Assembly (NCBI GenBank): GCA_928724745.1
Contig: CAKMXJ010000005.1
Location: 558,001-622,000 of the forward strand
Direction: 5' to 3'
Length of the DNA: 64,000 bases
Source of the DNA: Anthracocystis setariae
Lineage: Eukaryota; Basidiomycota; Ustilaginomycetes; Ustilaginales; Ustilaginaceae
Within the stretch, counting starts at the first letter, position 1. Each line of letters starts with the position of its first letter. The position numbers and the translations under genes were made by a program. The notes under the pieces were generated by a model, which was given only the letters and a program-made list of their open reading frames with translations, did not search any database and was not told the DNA's origin. This document shows positions 20,101-28,514 of this stretch, piece by piece.

Positions 20101-23100
20101 GGCCAAGCGACCAAGCAGCAGCAGCAGCGAGCGGAGCCATATGACGGCGATCCTCCATGTCGGCTCTGCCCCACTTCTGCTGCACGAGGTCGGATAGATG
20201 CTCCCATTCTCCAAGAGCATGTAGACAGCGCATCTTGCCGAAAGCAACTGCGTAGTCATCGGGATCGAGCATCTCCTTGCGTTCGTATGCCGCCAATGCC
20301 TCTTCCCATCGATGCAGCTTTTCGTACCATTCCTCATGGTGGGTGATATCAAGATGCTCTCTAGCATATGTCAAGGCACCGAAGGCGGCATCCGACTGCT
20401 GCAGCTTGGTATTGATATCGATAAGGCTTTCGACGACCGGCGGCGAAGGATCCGTGAGAAACTCGGCCTCCTTGTAGTGCAAAGCCTTGGCGTAGCTGTG
20501 GAACTTGTATGCCCTGTCACCGAGCACACGAATGTTGATAGGGAGAGCCTTGTCGTCGTGCTCCATGAATTCAGCCAGGTTGAGCAGCATGTGAACGACG
20601 TCGCCAGGCACTTCGGGGGCGTCGAAGGCTGTCTCGAGAGCTTTGACCAGGTCGCTCTGATACTGTTCGTACAGCTCAGTCCAACAAGACACAAAGGCGA
20701 CGTTGAACAGACCGTACGCCAATGCAGGGTAGACATCTGCCAAGCTTCTGCAGGCTCGCAAAGCATGACTAGGAGACTCGCGCATGAACTCGACAGCCAT
20801 GCGACGAAGCCATTCTTGCCAATCCTCGCTGGTCGACACCTTGGAAGTGTCCCACGCCTGCTTAAGGTGCTGTTGATTGACAGTCATCTTGTTGGCCTCC
20901 GCCTGAGGCGACTCGTCGACCTTGCTGCCCAGCGCCCCATCGTTAGCTGAGAGGTCCTGGGGAAGGCGCTCGCCGTTGAGCAATTTGGTCACCAGCTGAT
21001 CGTACGCGGTGTGCTGGATGCGGCTCTGTACAAGTACCTTGTTGACAACAGGGATGAAGATAGAGTACGAAGGTCCGAGTTGCAGCACCAGCGCGGACAG
21101 CGTCTCCATCACGGCATTGCGGATGTCGAGCGATCCTGTGGGCAGCACTCGAACGAGCGGAAGGATAACACGCGAAGCATGGTCGCAGAAGCTGACCTTA
21201 CGCGACAGATTTCCGACGGTCAGAATGGCAGCGCGTCGAAGCGTTTGCGAAGCATCGGGACGCTCGAATAACTTGACAATGACGGGCAATACCAGGTGCA
21301 AGTACTCCTCGAGGTTGGAGCCAAACACGTGCAGCGCTTGCAAGATGCGCAACAAGGTAGGCTGACGCTTGCTAGTGATTTCGCCGTCAAGAGTCTGCAA
21401 CATGTTGGGCAACAGGATCGGCAAATACGATTTGAATTCTCCCTCCAGCGCCTTAGCCACCGATTCGACGAGCGAGACGATGGTCAGTTGGATGCTCGAG
21501 TTGGGATTCCAGTTCTCTTGTACTAGCTCGAAGATGGATTCCAGGTAGTTTCTAACGTGCTGCTTGATGATGGAAATGAGAATCGCGAGCTGCTGGAAGT
21601 AGAACTCGGAGAGACCGGTACCGCAGGTACGGATGACGTTGAGGAAGGCTGGAATGATCTGTGGCAGGAAAGTCACACACTTGAGACCTTGTGTTTTGAA
21701 CATGTACATGATGGCCTCGATGACGGCGTGGTGATGCGTCGACAGCGATGGATCCTTGAGGATCGTGATGAGGGCATCGATGGCGATGTTCTGGTAGTAA
21801 TCGTCGGTGGAGGTGCCGATTGCGAGAGCAAGCTCGAACAGATCGGTGCCGTTTCCCTTGGAGGTCTCGTCCTGGCCCTCATCGCCATTCTTCTCGAGCA
21901 GCTTGTACCTGTATGGGTCCAAGGCACCCAGGATACCCATGACTCGAATGGTCTCGCGTCGAACAGGCTTGGAGTGCTCGGTCTTGAGGATCTTGACTAC
22001 GGTTCCGAGCAGGTTTCTGTATGTGAGGTAAGGATTGACGACGTGACCCGTGTTGGAAGCGACCAGGCCGAGCGTTTTGAGGGCAGCATCTCGTTTGGCA
22101 GTGGAAGAGCCCGGAGCTGTACTCGACAGCTGATCGATAGCCAGTCGCATAAGCTGATCGACGTTGGGAGCGAGATCTTCACCACCAACCTTGGCCAACT
22201 CTCCGAGACACTCCATGACTCTTGCCGCGACGCCGACGCTTGGGTCATTGGCCTTGGGTAGGAGCACTTCGAGCATTGGCAAAGCATACGACTTGACGAG
22301 TCGTTGCGAAGCACGCACAACTTCGGTGAGCAGCTTGGCCGCCTCCTCCTTGTGTCTGCTGACCGTCGAGTACTCGAGCTCGGTCAGGAGCTGGATGAGT
22401 GCCTTTCGCAACGACGGCATGACGTATGCAGGATTGTGCTTTGTCAAGCGGCCGATGATAACGATGGCCACCTCCCGCACCTTGAATTTTTCGTCGTTGA
22501 GCGCAATAAAGAGGGAGCGCACGTATTCCGACTGTGCCAAGTGACGATCAAATTGCTCCTGGGCCCCAAACTTGCTAAGTACCGTCCATCGTAGTTCGGG
22601 ATCTGGATCGGCGATGCCGACGGTCATGAGCTTGTCGAGCACATCGTTGACGACCTCGATGGCGTGCATACTGGTTTGACGACAGATGGGATCGTTGACA
22701 AAGAGGTCTGCGCACGTCACAGCAGCAGCCTGGCGAACTGCAGCATGGTCGTCCTCAAGGTAAGGTAGAGTGCAGTTGCGGACAAACTCGTTGAGAATAT
22801 GGCCTTGGAAGTCGAATCGACCCAGGGTCTGAAGAGCAACAGTGATGCTCTCGACATTCTTGGATTCGGCAGCAGTCTGTGCCGTTAGAACGTCACGGCT
22901 GGCATTCGGTGACGGACGCCAACTCGCGGGTGCTCCGAGAGGTCTGTATGGACGGCCGATGAGAGTCACGGAGAGCATGTCGAGCAGACGTTCTTGGATA
23001 CCCTTCATGAGAGGAGGGATGGCCTTGACAATACCGTCTAGCGCAGTAACCAGCGGGATGCTGAGACCGCAAGAGAACATGAGGTCAAGCAGATCGTGCA

Positions 23101-24286
23101 TGTATCTTGTCAGATGAGGCCCAACTGCGGTGGCAAGATTGCCAACACAGAGAAAGATGGGCCCTTCTGGAGGAGCGTTCTTCTTTCCACGCATTTGTAG
23201 ACCCTCCTTGACGCAGGCCAGTACGGGTTCGATGAAGGGCTTCATCCTTGGACCCATGGCCGCAGCAACGAAACCGATTGTCTCGAATGTTTGCGCAGAC
23301 TCTTTGGGTGAGCGGTCCTTTTCACGTCGGAGCTGCTCTGTGAGGATGCCCATGACAGCACCTAGATGTTCCTCGGCGAAATAGTGTGGATCGTACCTGG
23401 CGAGAACAGGGACGAGGTTTGTGATGGTGCGGCGGATGAGTGGATCTCTGTGCTTGTGCAGACGGAAGACAAGCTCGCAGGCGCGCTGGAACCGGTTGCG
23501 CATGAACGTCTTGGAGTGCTGAAGCAACTGCTGAACGGCGAGCAAGCTGCCGTGGATGGCCTCGGCTGCGCTCATCTTGAGCCCCTTCTCCGCCTCTTCG
23601 TAGATGGATTCGAAAAAGTGGCTACCCATCTGCTTTTCCCTCGATGCGATGATGCCGAGACAGGCACCCATGGCTTCGGCAGCGCCTTCCCTTACGATGA
23701 CGCGAACATCACGAAGGGCGACCCAGATGCGATCGAGCACCCTTGGCACGTATGGATGAAATTGCTGAGGCACCTTCTTGGCCATCTCCCGGATAATGAG
23801 CACGGCAGCATAGCGGCCTGACTCGTTACGATCGCCAGCTTGAAGAAAGTCGAGTGCACGAAGCACTTCATATTCGATGAACTGTTCACCTAGCGACTGA
23901 CCTCCGTGGTAGGCGACCCGGCCCAGAGCACGGGAGGCGGCGATCATGACGGAAGCATCATTGCATGGCAGATTAGGCTTGAGGTATTGATAGAAGCGAT
24001 AGAGGCGAGCACTGTTGTCCTCGCTCTCCTGTTCGATGAGATCCTCGATGGCGACAATACCACCGAGCTTCTCGTGGACGTGCTGGCTGTGAGTGAGCTC
24101 AAAGATTCTGCGGTGGAGGTCATTGTTGAAGGTGGACAGGCTGTCACCCTTGAGTTCGGAGACAACAAAGGCAACATGGTTTTTGAGCTCTTCGCCTGCT
24201 GCTTGGCGGGAAGCGTCGTCTCTGCTCTTCAGACCGGCGAAGATGCGATTGAGCGCGTCGTTCTGGTGCGCTGCAAGCACCGACAT
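17150..24286 (-). CDS. TOR1: TOR serine/threonine protein kinase (PIKK family)
   Basis: A single exon of about 2378 residues. HEAT-type repeats fill roughly the first half, followed by the FAT domain. The FRB domain starts near residue 1845 (ILWHEMWHEGLEEASRLYF); the Ser of EEASRLYF is the rapamycin-contact Ser known from Tor proteins. The kinase part has GHEDLRQDERVMQLFGL (about 2017), the catalytic loop GLGDRHPSNLLL (about 2160) and HIDFGDCFE (about 2184). The FATC ends in ENLCVAFVGWCSFW. It is the catalytic subunit of TORC1/TORC2, controlling growth in response to nutrients. I start at the ATG at 24286 because it has a CCACC context; the frame stays open upstream but without an ATG. A Gly/Ala-rich insert of about 40 residues lies between kinase and FATC. 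Confidence 0.96.
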   Translation of the reverse strand: MSVLAAHQNDALNRIFAGLKSRDDASRQAAGEELKNHVAFVVSELKGDSLSTFNNDLHRRIFELTHSQHVHEKLGGIVAIEDLIEQESEDNSARLYRFYQYLKPNLPCNDASVMIAASRALGRVAYHGGQSLGEQFIEYEVLRALDFLQAGDRNESGRYAAVLIIREMAKKVPQQFHPYVPRVLDRIWVALRDVRVIVREGAAEAMGACLGIIASREKQMGSHFFESIYEEAEKGLKMSAAEAIHGSLLAVQQLLQHSKTFMRNRFQRACELVFRLHKHRDPLIRRTITNLVPVLARYDPHYFAEEHLGAVMGILTEQLRREKDRSPKESAQTFETIGFVAAAMGPRMKPFIEPVLACVKEGLQMRGKKNAPPEGPIFLCVGNLATAVGPHLTRYMHDLLDLMFSCGLSIPLVTALDGIVKAIPPLMKGIQERLLDMLSVTLIGRPYRPLGAPASWRPSPNASRDVLTAQTAAESKNVESITVALQTLGRFDFQGHILNEFVRNCTLPYLEDDHAAVRQAAAVTCADLFVNDPICRQTSMHAIEVVNDVLDKLMTVGIADPDPELRWTVLSKFGAQEQFDRHLAQSEYVRSLFIALNDEKFKVREVAIVIIGRLTKHNPAYVMPSLRKALIQLLTELEYSTVSRHKEEAAKLLTEVVRASQRLVKSYALPMLEVLLPKANDPSVGVAARVMECLGELAKVGGEDLAPNVDQLMRLAIDQLSSTAPGSSTAKRDAALKTLGLVASNTGHVVNPYLTYRNLLGTVVKILKTEHSKPVRRETIRVMGILGALDPYRYKLLEKNGDEGQDETSKGNGTDLFELALAIGTSTDDYYQNIAIDALITILKDPSLSTHHHAVIEAIMYMFKTQGLKCVTFLPQIIPAFLNVIRTCGTGLSEFYFQQLAILISIIKQHVRNYLESIFELVQENWNPNSSIQLTIVSLVESVAKALEGEFKSYLPILLPNMLQTLDGEITSKRQPTLLRILQALHVFGSNLEEYLHLVLPVIVKLFERPDASQTLRRAAILTVGNLSRKVSFCDHASRVILPLVRVLPTGSLDIRNAVMETLSALVLQLGPSYSIFIPVVNKVLVQSRIQHTAYDQLVTKLLNGERLPQDLSANDGALGSKVDESPQAEANKMTVNQQHLKQAWDTSKVSTSEDWQEWLRRMAVEFMRESPSHALRACRSLADVYPALAYGLFNVAFVSCWTELYEQYQSDLVKALETAFDAPEVPGDVVHMLLNLAEFMEHDDKALPINIRVLGDRAYKFHSYAKALHYKEAEFLTDPSPPVVESLIDINTKLQQSDAAFGALTYAREHLDITHHEEWYEKLHRWEEALAAYERKEMLDPDDYAVAFGKMRCLHALGEWEHLSDLVQQKWGRADMEDRRHMAPLAAAAAWSLGQWDTMDDYISAMRSDSSERSFYRAILHTHRSQRAAANKQIAKARESLDSELTALISESYGRAYDLMVRTQMLSELEEALAYKLDYKEQPDRQATIRSTWMKRLKGCQPEVEVWQRILSVRSIVLTPADDTHTWIKFANLCRKSGRMVLAEKTLNSLLGPDRLNADPRQVGPRAPPPVIYAHLKFMWASGARLESLGYLQDFTLNLAEDLGAHAADEHGNLASQDWQSSPRLGEFARLLARCYFKQGEWQMSLRENWVTDDNSNVIESYRRATELDRNWYKAWHAWALANFEIISHHEERNEQITPQMIAASIVPSVQGFFRSIALASGNSLQDTLRLLTLWFKYGHQEDVSQAVSEGFASVIVDTWLEVIPQIIARITAPSPRVRRLIHNLLSDVGLAHPQALVYPLTVAAKSPSRMRIEAAMGIMDNVREHSPVLVEQALLVSNELIRVAILWHEMWHEGLEEASRLYFTEHNIDAMFATLEPLHDALEKGPETLRETSFAQTHGRDLAEARECGRRYRQYGDISDLNQAWDLYYHVFKKVAKSMPAGNSVQLDLQYVSPKLLAMRDLELAVPGTYQSGKPIVCITRFEQIVLVIASKQHPRRLKMKGSDGKTYQYLLKGHEDLRQDERVMQLFGLVNTLLSIDSESYKRRLEIRRFPVIPLSPNTGMLGWVENTDTLHVLIKEFREQHKILLNVEHRLMLQMAPDYDHLTLMQKVEVFEYALDNTPGQDLYRVLWLKSRNSESWLERRLAYTRSIAVSSVAGYILGLGDRHPSNLLLDRWTGQIIHIDFGDCFEIACHRPKFPEKVPFRLTRMLVNAMEVGGIKGTFKVTAENTMRVLRDNKESVLALLEAFVHDPLISWRLVADDAEQNRAPDAQENEASAAGNSAVGGGNVGVTGGVGGGAVAAATTAGGNGGGGQGEGGDMRNQRALEVVRRIQNKLSGRDYNPNESLSVAAQIERLVADATSKENLCVAFVGWCSFW

Positions 24287-25002
24287 GGTGGACGAAACGA
24301 TCCTTTGCTGCTTAGGATATGGACCAAAGGTGAGGAGCTGCTCAGCCACGTTTAGTTGGCAGCCATAGTCGGAGCCGCCGAGGCAGTAATGTCAAGACAC
24401 CCTTGACTGTCCAAAGTGAAGAAGCTGCCACTCTCGTCGGGATCAAGCCGACAAAAGCCTCTCGTTTTTTGGCGCCGAGGTGGAGACGAATCAGTTCTGA
24501 CTGATGCTGTGGCTCAAGCTGATTTCGCGTTCTGTGCAGCCGACCGGATGATGCAGCGCCAGAGAGTGGGTCACAGATGGGTGGTGGCGAACAGCGACCT
24601 GGTGAGGATAAGGAATTCACAGTTTACTGAGCTCGGATGAGTATTGGCGTCAAAGCACAAGTGCGCAATCAAAGTGGTCCAAGCGACGGCGCCAATACTA
24701 ATCGAAAACCGATTTTCCACTTCCATTTGCAGCCAAGCAAGCACGATGCCAGCTCCAACAACGCCCCTTTGCGTGAACTGAGCAATTTCTGATCCCCACA
24801 CAGCAACCCGATCCCCCCGATTCTAAAATCTCTTGCCCCTTACTCGCTTCCACAAGTTGTTTGCTGAAGCTCTTTGTATACTACACACGCTCACGCACGC
24901 AATGCAACCAGAGCACCTGTTGAAACATGTGTGTACTTGTACGTACCTCGGACTGGCTACTACTACTACTACTGTATATCATGAAAGAGTGGAACCAACT
25001 TT
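24287..25002. other. intergenic between TOR and DHODH
   Basis: About 700 bp between two minus-strand genes; it holds the TOR promoter. A (CTA)n run lies at about 24957-24973. No gene was recognised. Confidence 0.4.
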
Positions 25003-27039
25003 TCAAACTACTCGCACCTTGTCGATCTTGCCAAACTCACGATTGGCGGCATTCTCGTTCGCCTCGAGCAGCTTCGCCTGGGTCGAGTCGCCAAACACCT
25101 TCTTTGTCTTATCCTTGATCTCTACAGTCATGTTGGGCACCTTGGGATCGTGTAGCAGCTCTTGCGCCTTTTGCACCTGCTTCTCGCCCGCCGTGGGCTT
25201 CTCCTTCTCGAGCGCCGACAAGCTCTTGGGTGCCGACTGCGTCGTTTTTTCGCCAGCAGCGAATTCGAGTCCCAGCGCAAGATGTGCTTTTTCGATCAGA
25301 TCGTAGTAATTAGCATCGGTCTCGCGTGTGGGCAGGAAGCTGTCGAGTGCCTCCTTTGACAGGCTTGGATTCAAGCCAAGTTTCTGGCGAAGACCGTCGA
25401 GCTCGAGCTTGATGCTGGCGACGGATTTTTCAAACGCCGCATCGCTGCCAGGGTGGAGACCGGTGGGAACCTCGGCGTTGGGAGCCGAGATAGAGATCTT
25501 GGAAAGGTCAAGACCGCTGCCGACGACTTGCTTCCAAGTCTTACCTTCGGCTTTGAGCAGTTCAACCAGCTCGTCCTTGATGCGGCGCGGAAGGCCAACA
25601 CCCTGGTAGCCGAACGAAGTGTAGAGCTCGATGGCGCTGGCGCCAGCCTTGGCAAAGTCAAGAGCATCTTGGCCAGAAGCAATACCTCCACAGCCGATGA
25701 TGGGCAGCTTGCCCTCAAGTCGTTTGTTGACGGTGGTGAGAGCCTTGAGTGCTAGAGGCTTGACGGGCGGGCCAGAGAGACCACCAGTCTCGCGAACGTG
25801 CTCCGACGAACGAAGAGAAGCTGGACGAGAGATGGTGGTGTTGCTGATGACGAGACCATCGATACCACTCTTGAGTGCAGCATCGGCGACATCGTGAAGC
25901 TCCTCCTCGCTCAGATCGGGTGCGATCTTGACAAGCAGTGGAACGTGGATCTTGTTGTCGGAGAATCGGAGGTGCGATTCGGCCATAGAGTCGCGTGCCT
26001 TGACCACTTGAGTGAGCAAATCCTCGAGCACGCCTCGGCGCTGCAATCGACGCAAGCCGGGAGTGTTGGGACTGCTGACATTGACGATGATCATGTCGGC
26101 GTAAGGACCCAGACGCTCGACGCCCTTGACGTAGTCGTCCACGCTCTCCTCCTTGCTCGTCTTGTTCTTGCCGAGGTTGATGCCGAGCAGCTTGGCGGGA
26201 CGCAGACTACGCGGAAGGCCGGTAGCGTCGACAAACGCCGAGGTGCTCTTGGGATGCGAAGCGATCAAGTGCTTTGCATCAGCAGTGGCTGAGTCCGGCG
26301 AGGCGACCAGAGCATCTTGCAAGTTGGCGACGTTAGAAGAGTGGAGAAGCCATCTACGGATACGATCTCGAAGACGGCTGAGGATGACGTTGTGACCTTC
26401 CGAGTTGAAGCCGAATCGATTGATGCAGGCGTTGTCCTCGATCAGGCGGAAGTAGCGCGGTTGAGGGTTACCTGGTTGGGGTTGAGGCGTGACACTGCCG
26501 ACCTCGATGAAGCCGAAGCCAAGGTCGAGCAAGCCGTCAATAGCTTCCGCCTGCTTATCGAACCCAGCAGCAAGACCGATGGGGTTCGAGATCTTGCTGC
26601 CAAACAGCTCTGCTTCGAGCACCGCATCGTCGTCAACGAGGTCGCGTGGTGCGAGACCGGTCTCAAGCATCTTGATGGCCAGCTTCTGTGCCGACTCGGG
26701 ATCAGCGAATGCCTTGAGAGCGGGGATAGCGACCCAGCGGTGAATAGCGGATCGGGAGTCGGCATAATACGCAACACCCAATGTACCAGCAGCGAGGGCA
26801 AAGACGAGATAGATGATCTGCTTCGTGCGAGCCAAAGGCGATGGAGGAGCGCGTGTAAACAGGGTGCGTCGTGCTAGCTGGACGGACGCAGGGCTGGATG
26901 CCAACGGATGTGCTGAAGCGAGCAGCGAGATTCGTGTAGGGGCAGCCGTTGGCGATGCTGAGGTCATGGATCGAGCCGCGGCGATGGAGGTGCGCATAGG
27001 CGCAGCAGCTGTAGCACCAACGCTACGAAAAGCGATCAT
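25003..27039 (-). CDS. URA9: dihydroorotate dehydrogenase, class 2, mitochondrial
   Basis: A single exon of 678 residues. It starts with an Arg/Ser/Ala-rich presequence and then one membrane span (IIYLVFALAAGTLGVAYY, about 74-91), as in enzymes of the inner mitochondrial membrane. The FMN barrel shows NPIGLAAGFDKQAEAIDGL, the EVGSVTPQPQPGNPQPR loop, NRFGFNSEGHN, and VNVSSPNTPGLRRLQ with the catalytic-base Ser of class 2 enzymes. Further on are the phosphate-binding IGCGGIASGQDAL and ELYTSFGYQGVGLPRRI. It oxidises dihydroorotate to orotate with ubiquinone, the fourth step of pyrimidine synthesis. Unusually, about 175 residues follow the barrel (from about 500), polar and helical-looking. There is also an insert of about 60 residues before the NKTSKEE region. 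Start: ATG at 27039. Confidence 0.93.
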   Translation of the reverse strand: MIAFRSVGATAAAPMRTSIAAARSMTSASPTAAPTRISLLASAHPLASSPASVQLARRTLFTRAPPSPLARTKQIIYLVFALAAGTLGVAYYADSRSAIHRWVAIPALKAFADPESAQKLAIKMLETGLAPRDLVDDDAVLEAELFGSKISNPIGLAAGFDKQAEAIDGLLDLGFGFIEVGSVTPQPQPGNPQPRYFRLIEDNACINRFGFNSEGHNVILSRLRDRIRRWLLHSSNVANLQDALVASPDSATADAKHLIASHPKSTSAFVDATGLPRSLRPAKLLGINLGKNKTSKEESVDDYVKGVERLGPYADMIIVNVSSPNTPGLRRLQRRGVLEDLLTQVVKARDSMAESHLRFSDNKIHVPLLVKIAPDLSEEELHDVADAALKSGIDGLVISNTTISRPASLRSSEHVRETGGLSGPPVKPLALKALTTVNKRLEGKLPIIGCGGIASGQDALDFAKAGASAIELYTSFGYQGVGLPRRIKDELVELLKAEGKTWKQVVGSGLDLSKISISAPNAEVPTGLHPGSDAAFEKSVASIKLELDGLRQKLGLNPSLSKEALDSFLPTRETDANYYDLIEKAHLALGLEFAAGEKTTQSAPKSLSALEKEKPTAGEKQVQKAQELLHDPKVPNMTVEIKDKTKKVFGDSTQAKLLEANENAANREFGKIDKVRVV

Positions 27040-27613
27040 CTTGCTTGACCGAGACCGACGTCGACCGCTTTCTGTGTGAGCTACTGGTAGACGAGAAGGA
27101 TCCAAGTGGAAATGGACCAAGCGCTGGTTCGTGAGAGTGTCGAGTCGATGAATTCCAGTTTCTTCCGAGCAAGAAAGCCGAGAGAGTGCGCTCCAGTGCC
27201 GTCATCGCTTTTTGTCCCATCGGTGCTGCTGTTGCTGATCTGTTACCCGATCGCAGAAGATTTCTCGCCTCGGATGCCACGTGATGCCGAAAGTGGTGGT
27301 GTGATGCTCCACTTTTGTTCGGATGATGGCTCTGACCCATCTTCGGTCACCATCTGTCGGCGCAACAAAACCATCCATTCATTCGCGTATCGTATCGTTG
27401 CTGTCTTGCTATACGCACTCACAAGTATCGCGCAGTAGGGCAAGCGCCGCACCTGGTCATCGCCTGCATTCCATTCCCTTTCTAACGAGCTAGTCGATTG
27501 GCCCCTGCCTCCTCCTCTGACTTCACATGGATACATAGCTTGGCTCGTCGGGGCTTGTTCGCGCATTCTAGCTCACCAAGAGCGTGGCACTTCTGTCGGC
27601 CTAGTGTACCATC
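27040..27613. promoter_or_regulatory. divergent promoter region, DHODH / LSM8
   Basis: About 570 bp between divergent housekeeping genes. No gene or clear core element was seen. Confidence 0.4.
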
Positions 27614-27904
27614 ATGTCGGCGCTCCAGCAGTATCTGTCGCAGCAAGTTCTGGTCATAACTCAAGACGGACGTGTCATCGTCGGCACCCTCCAAGGTTCC
27701 GACTCTGTCGGCAGCATCATCCTCTCCGGCTCAACGGAGCGCATCTTTAGCCCAGACGAAGGCGTAGAACAAATCCCGCTCGGCCTATACATCCTCAGGG
27801 GTGACAGCATCTGTCTAGTAGGACCCCTCGATGCCGAAAAGGATAAGGCCATCGACCTGTCCAAAGTCATGGCAGATCCCATCCCAGAGACAAGGCACAC
27901 TTAG
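27614..27904 (+). CDS. LSM8: U6 snRNA-associated Sm-like protein LSm8
   Basis: A single exon of 96 residues, the usual LSm8 length. The Sm1 motif is QQVLVITQDGRVIVGTLQGSD and the Sm2 motif is LGLYILRGDSICLVGPLD. The RGD in the Sm2 loop and the GxLxGxD of Sm1 form the RNA-binding surface. It is the subunit that distinguishes the nuclear LSm2-8 ring, which binds the U6 snRNA 3' end, from the cytosolic LSm1-7 ring. ATG context is ACCATCATGTC. Confidence 0.93.
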   Translation: MSALQQYLSQQVLVITQDGRVIVGTLQGSDSVGSIILSGSTERIFSPDEGVEQIPLGLYILRGDSICLVGPLDAEKDKAIDLSKVMADPIPETRHT

Positions 27905-28514
27905 CGCTAGTCACAGTGTCGCCGCCCTTGATACCCCTTTCGACAACGAACGCATAATCGAGCATCAATTTTACCAACTCATCCTTGAACGAAAGCGCAG
28001 AGATGATGAAACATGAACCAACCGTTTTCCTACCGACTAGCGGTGTATACCTACCCCACCGGGCAGGAGCACCGAGGCTTGCTTGGCACGATCCCCCAAG
28101 ACCGCCACTGCGACAAGGGGGGGGGGCCGCCTCGGACCACTCTCTCCGTCGAGGTGGTTCAACACCCCAACGAAGCGACAGCGCAGTCATCACCGTTTCT
28201 GGCGCCCCAAACTCGATCAGATCGCGCTAGCAAAAGCCTGAGGCTCGCAAACAGCGTTGCACCTCGTCATGTACTGTACTATATCTGCGCACCACAGCAA
28301 TTCACACGCTCGTCATTGGCTCAACGCCATCGACACGAGATACAACCAAAGAATGAATTGTTCACAACTACACGGAATAGACAAGACGAAAAACAGTGCG
28401 GAATGCTGAGCAAAAGCCAAACAAGATGATCCAATGCCATCGCATCGGCTTTCTTGCCTTCTATGGAAAGTGTTTTGATATGCATGTGGGCTCCTCCTCC
28501 TCCTTCTACAACAC
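27905..28514. other. convergent intergenic region
   Basis: It lies between the 3' ends of LSM8 and the SKT5-like gene and contains a G run at about 28119-28127. No gene was recognised. Confidence 0.4.

Noticed and set aside
24287..24349. Upstream extension of the TOR reading frame
   Set aside because: It starts with GTG, not ATG. The ATG at 24286 has a CCACC context and is the better start.
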